A stretch of DNA of 64,000 nucleotides from the NCBI GenBank assembly GCA_041390025.1, contig JAWKQR010000007.1, positions 124,001 to 188,000 of the forward strand. Reading direction: 5' to 3'. A program made the translations under genes and the position numbers. Source of the DNA: JBFFMO01 sp041390025. GTDB lineage: Bacteria; Myxococcota_A; Bradymonadia; Bradymonadales; Bradymonadaceae. Shown piece by piece: positions 36,069 to 43,127 of this stretch. Below the pieces are notes generated by a model that was given only the letters and a program-made list of their open reading frames with translations, was not told where the DNA came from and did not search any database. Every line of letters starts with the position of its first letter. The first letter of the stretch is position 1.

Positions 36069-36089
36069 TCGGCAACCTCTGGTTGCCGA
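36069..36089. terminator. Hairpin between convergent genes
   Basis: A perfect 9-bp inverted repeat TCGGCAACC/GGTTGCCGA with a 3-base loop sits between the oxidoreductase (+) and the Asn-rich lipoprotein (-). There is no strong T run on either side, so termination is likely but not certain. Confidence 0.5.
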
Positions 36090-36118
36090 ATGGCCGAAGC
36101 CCACATGCCGGTCCATCG

Positions 36119-36625
36119 TTATTGCAAGCAAGCGTCTTGTTCCTCGCCACACTGATCGAGCACGCACTCTGTGAGCTCGGTCACACCCGTGGCATCGGCG
36201 CACAGGGTATCGACACACATCAGGTAGGCGTCGATCTTGTCTTGGGCGTCGGCGGAACCGGATTCTTTGCAGGTCTGTATGCACGGTTCGTCGCCGGTGT
36301 TGCACACCAACAAACACTGCAAGATTTCCATGCACGTGGCGCCGCCGGTGGTCACGTTGTTGACCGGCGTGGTCTCGTTGTTGGTCGCATTGTTCGACGA
36401 CGACACGTTGTTTGTTGTGTTGTTCGTCGCTGTATTGTTTGTCGTGTTGTTGGTCGACGTGTTGGTGTTGGTCGTCTGGCCGTCGGTCGAATTGTTCGTC
36501 CCGGACGTGCCGTTATTCGTCGTGTTGTTCGTATTCGTCGTAGTGTTCGTCGTGCCAGAGCTTGTGTCTGAATCGTCTCCGCACGCGACAACCATCAAAA
36601 ATATCGCAATCCATCGTGTGTCCAT
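36119..36625 (-). CDS. Lipoprotein with Asn/Thr-rich linker and Cys-rich C-domain
   Basis: A 168-aa lipoprotein. The signal MDTRWIAIFLMVVAC is lipidated at Cys15 and followed by GDD. Residues about 20-88 are almost only Asn, Thr, Ser and Gly, a flexible linker. The C-terminal 75 residues hold eight or more Cys in pairs (CMEILQCLLVCN, CIQTCKES, CVDTLC), likely all disulfide-bonded. Function is unknown; such spacer-plus-domain lipoproteins are frequent in Bradymonadales/Myxococcota. ATG 36625 has GGAGG six bases upstream. Confidence 0.85.
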   Translation of the reverse strand: MDTRWIAIFLMVVACGDDSDTSSGTTNTTTNTNNTTNNGTSGTNNSTDGQTTNTNTSTNNTTNNTATNNTTNNVSSSNNATNNETTPVNNVTTGGATCMEILQCLLVCNTGDEPCIQTCKESGSADAQDKIDAYLMCVDTLCADATGVTELTECVLDQCGEEQDACLQ

Positions 36626-36771
36626 ACTGCCTCCGCGGACCTTTACGATGCTCATCTTAGCCTGAGTTGGATCGCGAATCGAAGATTTGGCGCGAAGTCT
36701 TCAAATTTGCGGAATTTCGGATGGAATCCGGCAAAGACGCGGTGGGCGTGGAATCCACGGTCAGATGGCCG

Positions 36772-37518
36772 CTATTCGCAAAAAGACACGCCGCTTGATG
36801 ACGCGACGCCAGAACACACCAATCCAGCGGGACACGCACGGATGGGGCCTTGGTCGGGCCGACGACATACGGGTTGGCAGGTCGAGCTCGAGGCATTGGC
36901 CAGCTGGATGCAAATGTGGCCCACTTCGCACTCACCGGCCGCCCCACCGCACGTCTCGCCTTGGCGACGCGTGCCAGCTTGCCCACAAAACGTGCCGATG
37001 GCATCGGTTTGCGGGTCCCGCGATACGATGCAATCCCCCGTCGCACAGTCGTTGGCGTAGATGTCACAGGCCTGAGGCAGCCCTGCGCATAGGCCGATGC
37101 TCGGGTTGCTCGACAGGGTTGCTAAACACGACGTGCCCGAAGCGCATGTGTCGACACCGTCGGGGTCACACATTTGTCGGCACGCGCTCGTTGACTCGTT
37201 GGGCAGCAGCGCGCAGTGCGCACCTTTGATGCACTGTGTGATGGTTTCACACTCCTGAGCGATGTCGCGTTGCTCGCCGAGCTGAAGGCAGGTCGATGTG
37301 CCTGTGGATGGATTGGGGACGCACTTTCCCTGACCGCAATCTTGCGCGATGGGGTCGCATTCCACACCAAACACAAACGCGTCGGTGCCCATGTCTTGTG
37401 TGACCTGCGACATGTCGGGCTGAGACACCTGAAAATCAGGCAAACCCGCGTCTACCTGAGGGATCTCGCCTTCAGCACACCCCGCGAACACCGCGAACAG
37501 GGCCAACCATCGTTTCAT
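36772..37518 (-). CDS. Cys-rich lipoprotein
   Basis: A 248-aa lipoprotein. The signal MKRWLALFAVFAGC is lipidated at Cys14. After an acidic spacer (to about 50) the rest is a Dickkopf/EGF-like Cys-rich domain of about 20 Cys, with repeats such as CGQGKCVPN, CASGTSC and CEVGHICIQ. Function is unknown. Its ATG overlaps the stop of the acetaldehyde dehydrogenase gene (ATGA), so it is the last gene of that unit. The gap 36626-36771 to the next lipoprotein shows no gene. Confidence 0.85.
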   Translation of the reverse strand: MKRWLALFAVFAGCAEGEIPQVDAGLPDFQVSQPDMSQVTQDMGTDAFVFGVECDPIAQDCGQGKCVPNPSTGTSTCLQLGEQRDIAQECETITQCIKGAHCALLPNESTSACRQMCDPDGVDTCASGTSCLATLSSNPSIGLCAGLPQACDIYANDCATGDCIVSRDPQTDAIGTFCGQAGTRRQGETCGGAAGECEVGHICIQLANASSSTCQPVCRRPDQGPIRACPAGLVCSGVASSSGVSFCE

Positions 37519-38435
37519 GTGGCTCGCCCCTGAACCATAAGCTCACCCATGCGAAGCGCGGCGGAGGTCATGATGTCGAGGTTTCCTGCGTACTTCGGCA
37601 GCCAATCGCCAGCCCCCTCGACCTCAAGCAACGTCGTGACTTTCCAGCCGAAAAATTCACCAAATCCGGGGATACGAATCGGAGCCTTCGTGTAGTCGTC
37701 AAAAACGGGTGGCTTGACCAAACGATAGCCTGGCACGTACTGCGCGACCCGCGCGACGACCGCCTCAATCGAGGCGGTGACGGCCCCTGGGTCCGTCGAT
37801 TCGACAAAGGTGTAGACCGTGTCACGCATGATCAACGGAGGATCGGCTGGGTTGAGGATGATGATGGCCTTTCCGCGTTCTGCCCCGCCCACGCTCTCAA
37901 GTCCGCGTGCCGTCGTCTGCGTGAACTCATCAATGTTTGCGCGCGTGCCGGGGCCCGCGGAGCGACTCGAAATCGAGGCGACGATCTCGGCATAACGAAC
38001 CGTTCCAACCTGACTGCAGGCCCAGACGATAGGAATGGTCGCCTGACCGCCACACGTGACCATGTTGACATTGGGCGCATGGATGTGCGCTTCGAGATTC
38101 GCCACCGGAACCACGTAAGGCCCGACCGCCGCCGGTGTAAGGTCAACAACCCGCTTTCCGCGCTCGGCGAGGATCGGCGCATGGTGCTCGTGTGCTGCGG
38201 CGCTGGTCGCGTCAAACACGATGGAAATCTCGTCAAACCGAGGATGCGCCACCAAACCTTCGAGCCCACGGTGAGTCGTGTCGACACCAAGGTCACGCGC
38301 GCGTGCAAGGCCCTCGGAAGCCGCGTCGATCCCCACCAATACGACGGGTTCCAAAACGTGGCTGCGTTCAAGCATCTTGATCAACAGATCGGTTCCAATG
38401 TTTCCTGAACCGATGATGGCTGCGGCTGATTTCAT
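37515..38435 (-). CDS. Acetaldehyde dehydrogenase (acetylating), MhpF/BphJ type
   Basis: This enzyme oxidises acetaldehyde or short acyl-aldehydes with NAD and CoA to the acyl-CoA. The 306-aa protein begins AAIIGSGNIGTDLLIKML (Rossmann loop) and has the catalytic Cys in NMVTCGGQATIPIV near 130, SSRSAGPGTRANIDEFT and a C-terminal GEFFGWKVTTLLEVEGAGDWLPKYAGNLDIMT block. All are hallmarks of the short acylating enzyme normally partnered with 4-hydroxy-2-oxovalerate aldolase. No aldolase gene is nearby, which is unusual. ATG 38435 has GGAAGA upstream. It is flanked by an alpha/beta hydrolase upstream and a lipoprotein downstream. Confidence 0.93.
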   Translation of the reverse strand: MKSAAAIIGSGNIGTDLLIKMLERSHVLEPVVLVGIDAASEGLARARDLGVDTTHRGLEGLVAHPRFDEISIVFDATSAAAHEHHAPILAERGKRVVDLTPAAVGPYVVPVANLEAHIHAPNVNMVTCGGQATIPIVWACSQVGTVRYAEIVASISSRSAGPGTRANIDEFTQTTARGLESVGGAERGKAIIILNPADPPLIMRDTVYTFVESTDPGAVTASIEAVVARVAQYVPGYRLVKPPVFDDYTKAPIRIPGFGEFFGWKVTTLLEVEGAGDWLPKYAGNLDIMTSAALRMGELMVQGRAT

Positions 38436-38466
38436 GAGGTCTTCCTTATGGACACGAAGATACGAG

Positions 38467-39288
38467 CTACCGCGCCGCGTTGCAATCGATGCGATGTTCG
38501 GCCAAGAACTCCTCGATCGCTGATGTTGTGGCGTGAGGGCTTTCGATGGTCGGCGAGTGACCCGCTCCTTCGATGAGCACAAGCTCGCCGTTGACGATGT
38601 CGGCCAAACGCTGCGCGACATGGCGCGGAATCGCACGATCGTGCGTTCCGTGAATCACGCGGGCGGGGACGGTAATTTGCCGAGCTTCCGCGACGACGCC
38701 AGGACGGTAGATCACGCCGTTGACCGCTTTGTAGATCGAACGAGGGTTGGCGCGCAGGTGGTGCGTCCAGGTTTGAACCTCATCCCGTCGTTTGTCGTCG
38801 TGAAGGAATGCATCACCGAACATCAACGGCAGGACTTGTTTGGTGACCAATGCGGGCGAGATGCGGCGGGCCACCTGAACAAGGCGCCTGTACTTCGGCA
38901 CATTCTGCAGGGGTTCAGGTTCGGCCGACGTGTCGATGAGGGTCACACTCGCGATCAAATCGGGCCGGCGTGCCGCAAGTCGCAGCCCCACAAATCCACC
39001 CATCGACAGACCCACAAAGTGGACTCGGCCGCCGCCGATCGTCTCGATCAACGTCGCCGCGTCGTCGTAACACGTCTCCATGTCGATCATCGGACCCGAC
39101 GGAACATCGCTTTGCCCCTGTCCACGATGGTCGTATGCGACGCAACGATAACGCGCGCTAAGCTCAGCAACCTGCGCGTCGTACATGTGCAGGTTCATCA
39201 ACAGACCGTGAGAAAACACGACCGTCTCCGGCCCGGTGCCATGCTCTTCGTAATGGATTCGTGCGCCTCTTATCGCCAGATGCGGCAT
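38467..39288 (-). CDS. Alpha/beta hydrolase
   Basis: A 273-aa hydrolase of the alpha/beta fold. The nucleophile elbow is GLSMGG near residue 94-99, an oxyanion segment FSHGLLMN stands near 26, and the catalytic His is in GAGHSPTIESP near the C-terminus. No signal peptide. It could be a MhpC-like C-C hydrolase or a simple esterase, since the family does not tell. It lies 2 bases from the GbsR regulator stop and 31 bases before the acetaldehyde dehydrogenase, suggesting one transcript. Confidence 0.88.
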   Translation of the reverse strand: MPHLAIRGARIHYEEHGTGPETVVFSHGLLMNLHMYDAQVAELSARYRCVAYDHRGQGQSDVPSGPMIDMETCYDDAATLIETIGGGRVHFVGLSMGGFVGLRLAARRPDLIASVTLIDTSAEPEPLQNVPKYRRLVQVARRISPALVTKQVLPLMFGDAFLHDDKRRDEVQTWTHHLRANPRSIYKAVNGVIYRPGVVAEARQITVPARVIHGTHDRAIPRHVAQRLADIVNGELVLIEGAGHSPTIESPHATTSAIEEFLAEHRIDCNAAR

Positions 39289-39290
39289 GA

Positions 39291-39815
39291 TTACTCCGGC
39301 AGTTGACCCATGATCTGTCGCAGGTCCTTGATGTTGGCCTCCGCTTGATTCAGCAGCATGTTCAAAAACGCGGCAAAACTCTCAGCGAGCTCGATCAATG
39401 CCTCGATGCGCGGCTTGAGGTAGGCGATGCGCTCCGCAGACAGGTCCGAAATCTCAAGCTCCCCAAGGGCGTCATCCAAATCGCGCATGCTCGACTGGAT
39501 CAGATGGTACTCTCGCTCGCGCATGACACGTGTAATCATGTGCCAAACGTCCGAATTGGCGCGGTAGTAATCCTTCCGGTCGCCCTGAACCCAGACCTTG
39601 ACGATGACATCCCAATGCAGCAGCTCCTTGATGGACATGCTCACAAGCCCCGCACTCATTTCGAGGTGGTCTTGAATGTCGCGGGAATTCAGGGGAACTT
39701 CCGTCGTGTAAAGAAGCGCCCAGATTCGGCCATGATGCTTGCTGAATCCCCAGAACTTGATGAACTCGCCGATGGTCTCGACGACTTGTCGTTCGGGGGC
39801 ACTGAGTGGGTTCAT
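39291..39815 (-). CDS. GbsR/MarR-like transcriptional regulator
   Basis: A 174-aa winged-helix regulator: the N-terminus GEFIKFWGFSKHHGRIWALLY and the HTH LEMSAGLVSMSIKELLHWDVI are as in GbsR-type proteins. The C-terminal helices likely dimerise. It is the first gene of the hydrolase-dehydrogenase unit and probably controls it. The 35-base divergent gap to the epimerase gene contains two direct GTTCTAT copies (39818 and 39841), possible operator half-sites. Confidence 0.85.
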   Translation of the reverse strand: MNPLSAPERQVVETIGEFIKFWGFSKHHGRIWALLYTTEVPLNSRDIQDHLEMSAGLVSMSIKELLHWDVIVKVWVQGDRKDYYRANSDVWHMITRVMREREYHLIQSSMRDLDDALGELEISDLSAERIAYLKPRIEALIELAESFAAFLNMLLNQAEANIKDLRQIMGQLPE

Positions 39816-39850
39816 GGTGTTCTATCCTGCCAATTTCGAGGTTCTATAAC

Positions 39851-40714
39851 ATGTTGACCGAAGCACGGGTATCGTTCGAGCGAATTCTCATCGTGGGCTG
39901 CGGATATACGGGATCCCGCCTCGCAAAACTCGCCGAGGATGCGGGGATTGAGGTCGTCGCCACAAAACGGCAGTGGGAAGCCGAACAGCCGTTCCAAACG
40001 GTAGCGTGGGACGTGGCAGCCGGGGACTCGCTCGCCACGTGGATGAACCCCCGTACCGTGGTTGTCTGGAGCGTGCCCACCCTCCCCAACCTTGGCGACC
40101 ATCTTGCACCGCTTCGCGCTACTCTTGCGGACGCCGTTCGTGAGCGTGTTGCCGGCTTCGTGTACGTCTCGTCGACGTCGGTCTACGGCAACCAAGACGG
40201 CAGACAGGTCGATGAATCCAGCTCGTGTCAGCCCAGCTCGCCAGCGGGTGTCATGCGATTGGAATCCGAAAACCTGGTGCGGACGAGCGCCCCACGTGGC
40301 GTGGTCGTTCGCCCTGCCGGCATCTATGGACCGGGACGTGACCTCGCTATGCTTATCGAGTCGGGTCGCTACGAGGTGGTCAACCCTGACAAGATCACCA
40401 ACCGAATCCATGTTCATGACCTCGCGAGCGCGCTGCTCTTTGCCGCGGTCCACGGCAGCGCCGGAGCGGTCTTCAATGCCGCGGACGGCAATCCCGCGCG
40501 AGTGGGTGACGTCGTGGACTTCCTCGTGGAGCGCTACGGGTTAACGCCACCGCCTTCGACGACCCTGGAGGAGTACCGACGGCGCAAAGGTGAGGACGCC
40601 GCCGCGCGCTGGACCAACGAATACGCCATTGTACCCGCAGCCCTTGTCGCGGGGGGATTCACGTTCGCCTACCCCGACATTTTTACGGCGTATCGCACAG
40701 GCAGTATACGCTGA
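39851..40714 (+). CDS. NAD-dependent epimerase/dehydratase family protein (YeeZ-like SDR)
   Basis: A 287-aa extended short-chain dehydrogenase. The NAD loop GCGYTGSRLAKL is near residue 15, a YVSSTSVYG segment near 105 carries the Ser/Tyr active site, and RPAGIYGPGRD and an NRIHVHDLA block follow. These match the YeeZ-type subgroup, whose substrate is uncertain. ATG 39851 is the first Met that gives the family N-terminus; an earlier reading would begin inside the GbsR gene. It is transcribed divergently from GbsR. Confidence 0.85.
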   Translation: MLTEARVSFERILIVGCGYTGSRLAKLAEDAGIEVVATKRQWEAEQPFQTVAWDVAAGDSLATWMNPRTVVVWSVPTLPNLGDHLAPLRATLADAVRERVAGFVYVSSTSVYGNQDGRQVDESSSCQPSSPAGVMRLESENLVRTSAPRGVVVRPAGIYGPGRDLAMLIESGRYEVVNPDKITNRIHVHDLASALLFAAVHGSAGAVFNAADGNPARVGDVVDFLVERYGLTPPPSTTLEEYRRRKGEDAAARWTNEYAIVPAALVAGGFTFAYPDIFTAYRTGSIR

Positions 40715-40728
40715 TTCCGCATGGATGC

Positions 40729-40758
40729 TTGCCAACCACGCGATCTAGGTTTACCTAG
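40729..40758 (+). promoter_or_regulatory. Putative promoter with overlapping palindrome
   Basis: A -35-like TTGCCA (40729) and a -10-like TACCTA (40752) are separated by 17 bases. The perfect palindrome CTAGGT-TT-ACCTAG (40745-40758) covers the -10, as a repressor operator would. It points at the small barrel gene. The -10 match is weak. Confidence 0.4.
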
Positions 40759-40786
40759 AGAGCTAATTCTCGAATACGGAGTGTTC

Positions 40787-41323
40787 ATGCAACGACTTTG
40801 GATTAGCTTGGTCTTTATCCTTTCGCTTTTGGCGGCAGACTCTGCCTTTGCTGAGGGCTGGAAGGGCGGAATGACCATCCGTTCGGCCGGAAATGTGGGC
40901 GTGGGTCTGGGCGCCGGCACCTTGGCGAGCGGCCTGTCCTTGAAGTACTTCGCAGACTCCAATTTTGCGATTCAAGGAAACGTGGGTTGGTGGCGCTCCC
41001 GCTGGTGGGGATGCGACAATCGCCGGTGTTATGGCGGCGGCGATGCGCTCGCCGTCAGTGCCGACGCGATTTTTGAGCAGCCCGTGTTTGCAGGCAACGG
41101 CAGCGTCGATCTGGCATGGAACTTCGGCCTGGGTGGCGGCTTGGGTCTGTCCGACTACAACAACAACATCGGCGCAGCCGCTGCGGGTATTCTTGGGTTG
41201 GAAGTGTTGATCAACGTCATTCCCATCGACATCGTGCTTGAGTTCCGCCCCAACATTCTTGTCGTGCCCGACGTGGCGTTCGACCTGGTCGATTTCACCG
41301 GCCACATTCGCTTCTATTTCTAA
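40787..41323 (+). CDS. Small outer-membrane beta-barrel protein
   Basis: A 178-aa secreted protein with signal peptide MQRLWISLVFILSLLAADSAFA. The mature part is glycine-rich with amphipathic strands (GLSLKYFADSNFAIQGNVGWW, DLAWNFGLGGGLGLSDY) and ends in the aromatic strand HIRFYF, a typical outer-membrane C-terminus. A Cys pair (CDNRRC) lies in a loop. ATG 40787 has GGAG seven bases upstream. The stop overlaps that of the convergent lipoprotein. No specific family was recognised. Confidence 0.8.
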   Translation: MQRLWISLVFILSLLAADSAFAEGWKGGMTIRSAGNVGVGLGAGTLASGLSLKYFADSNFAIQGNVGWWRSRWWGCDNRRCYGGGDALAVSADAIFEQPVFAGNGSVDLAWNFGLGGGLGLSDYNNNIGAAAAGILGLEVLINVIPIDIVLEFRPNILVVPDVAFDLVDFTGHIRFYF

Positions 41324-42084
41324 AAAGTCATCCGGGGCGGGAAGACCGAATCGCTGAACACTTCGTTGATCTGTCGGTCGCGTCGCACGAGGTCAGCGGG
41401 CCAGTGGTCCGTCGGTGTCTGTGCATCCGGCGCCGATAGATAGGCTGAGCCCGACTGAACGTCGAGCAACACGCTCTTGAGCACCGAATACGAGACCGCG
41501 CACGCCGCATCCTGGATCGGCGTCTTGGGGAACACCAACCCCTCGTCACTTCGCAGCTCGCAGTCGCCGTTCGGCCGCACCCATTGCCACGACCTGCTCG
41601 ATGGCGCGTTCACGCCTGTAGACAGCCACATCACAATCGACTCGTCCCCGCCGCCTCGCGCCACCATCACGTTGAGCACCAAGTCTCCCGGGCTCTTGGC
41701 GCGCGAAAATCGCCAGAGCACCGCCTCACGCTCGCTCGTCCCATCAACCAGAAAGTACAGATTCCATGCCGAGGACGGCCCAGGTTCGAGCTCAGCCTGC
41801 GCCATCACGGCCGCAGGATCGTTCAGGCCCGCTAACACCGCGGCAACGGCTTGCCAAACGAGCTCACGTGTTTCGGGATCGCGAACGCCTCGCGCGTCGA
41901 ACGCAACCCATTCCTTGAGATCAGGCCGATCCTGCATCGCCTGAGGCTCTTGTTTTCGCCAAGGAGACCGGTCGGGTTCGGCCTCCAACCCCATCATCCC
42001 GCCCGTAGGCTGCGGCGGCGCACTCGGCGGAGGCGCGGTCGCACAACCGCTCAGCAGGATCAATCCAACAAGGAGTCGTTTCAA
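41320..42084 (-). CDS. Lipoprotein of unknown function
   Basis: A 254-aa lipoprotein with signal MKRLLVGLILLSGC (lipidated Cys14), then a Pro-rich spacer and a globular domain without a recognised family. The start is TTG 42084, which overlaps the stop of the barrel gene as TTGA and has AGGG eight bases upstream. No ATG lies in a suitable place, and longer in-frame readings begin inside the barrel gene. It is probably co-expressed with that barrel. Confidence 0.78.
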   Translation of the reverse strand: MKRLLVGLILLSGCATAPPPSAPPQPTGGMMGLEAEPDRSPWRKQEPQAMQDRPDLKEWVAFDARGVRDPETRELVWQAVAAVLAGLNDPAAVMAQAELEPGPSSAWNLYFLVDGTSEREAVLWRFSRAKSPGDLVLNVMVARGGGDESIVMWLSTGVNAPSSRSWQWVRPNGDCELRSDEGLVFPKTPIQDAACAVSYSVLKSVLLDVQSGSAYLSAPDAQTPTDHWPADLVRRDRQINEVFSDSVFPPRMTF

Positions 42085-43127
42085 AATAGGTACCCTGCTG
42101 CAAGCATGACGGTCTGACGCGAATAATCCGAACCGACGCCAAACTCCTGCAAATAGAGCGAGTAGCGCACTTCGACCTCCCACGAATCCCCCAACGCGCG
42201 GGCAACCGAGCCCACCAGCGAATTGCGGTTGTCCTCGTCAACGAGGAAGTCCGCGTCGATCAGAACGGGGTCTTCGTACGTGGTGCGCTGCAGCTCAAGG
42301 TGTGCGCTCAGGAACAGCTGCCATGGCAGGGCCGCGGTGCCTGTCAGATCGGCCGAATGGCGCCCCAGATTTTGCCCGTAGGAATTCGAGTCGTTGACCG
42401 AGTAGGCATAGGCCGCCTCCAGCACCACCGGACCACGCCAACCCACGGACGCCGACACCACATGGAATGTGTCGGAACGCTCGACATTGGGATCCTCTTC
42501 CACCAAGCCATCACGCAGCAAAAAACGCGTTGTGGAGAAGGCGCGACGCGCATATGTGTAGCTCAAGGCGGCGTAGGCCGACGGTAGGAAGTCCCACCGA
42601 ACCCGGCTGCTCGACTCGACGTTGGAGCTAGACGCATCCGGTGAGGGTTTGAACGCGAAATAACGCGCGGCAACGCCGGTCCGAAGCGAAAAATCGCCGA
42701 GGAACACGTCCAAACCGGCGCCACCACCGCCTCGGTTGTAGTCACGCCGCGAGATACGCTCGGTCCGATCCTTGATGTCGAGCTGTGCGTAGATGCCGAT
42801 GGGTTGGCCAAGCCGTTGTTGATAGCCAACGTAGACCTGCGTGAGCAGCGTGTCAGCGTCTGGCTCCGCCATGAAAAACTTCCCGCCGTGTGCCAGGTCA
42901 AAGACAAACGACGATCGCGGCGCGGCGGCTGGGTATTGCATGGTCAACGCGGTGAAGTAACGCGCCAAGAAGTCCGGCACGGGTTCGACCGCCTCCGTGC
43001 GAAGCGCATTGTCGTCATACTCCATGCCCGCGCGCACGCTCCCCGATACACGCTCCTGACCGAACGCAGTCGCACCGACAAACGCCAGTGAGCAACCCAC
43101 TATCGCTCTAACGAAGTTCTGGGACAC
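42081..43127 (-). CDS. Outer-membrane beta-barrel protein
   Basis: A 348-aa secreted barrel. The signal peptide ends at TAFGQ (about 24). Repeated amphipathic strands (IGIYAQLDIKDR, VVLEAAYAYSVND, FLSAHLELQRTTYE) and a C-terminal VMLAAGYLF with a terminal Phe are typical of outer-membrane proteins. Family not recognised; possibly an OprB/Omp85-unrelated porin-like protein. GTG 43127 overlaps the end of the upstream hydrolase gene by 20 bases; a GTG at 43100 is an alternative that would shorten the signal. Confidence 0.8.
   Translation of the reverse strand: MSQNFVRAIVGCSLAFVGATAFGQERVSGSVRAGMEYDDNALRTEAVEPVPDFLARYFTALTMQYPAAAPRSSFVFDLAHGGKFFMAEPDADTLLTQVYVGYQQRLGQPIGIYAQLDIKDRTERISRRDYNRGGGGAGLDVFLGDFSLRTGVAARYFAFKPSPDASSSNVESSSRVRWDFLPSAYAALSYTYARRAFSTTRFLLRDGLVEEDPNVERSDTFHVVSASVGWRGPVVLEAAYAYSVNDSNSYGQNLGRHSADLTGTAALPWQLFLSAHLELQRTTYEDPVLIDADFLVDEDNRNSLVGSVARALGDSWEVEVRYSLYLQEFGVGSDYSRQTVMLAAGYLF

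Noticed and set aside
36350..36600. Possible CRISPR or tandem-repeat array
   Set aside because: The repeats are Asn/Thr codons inside one lipoprotein reading frame, without fixed repeat/spacer lengths.
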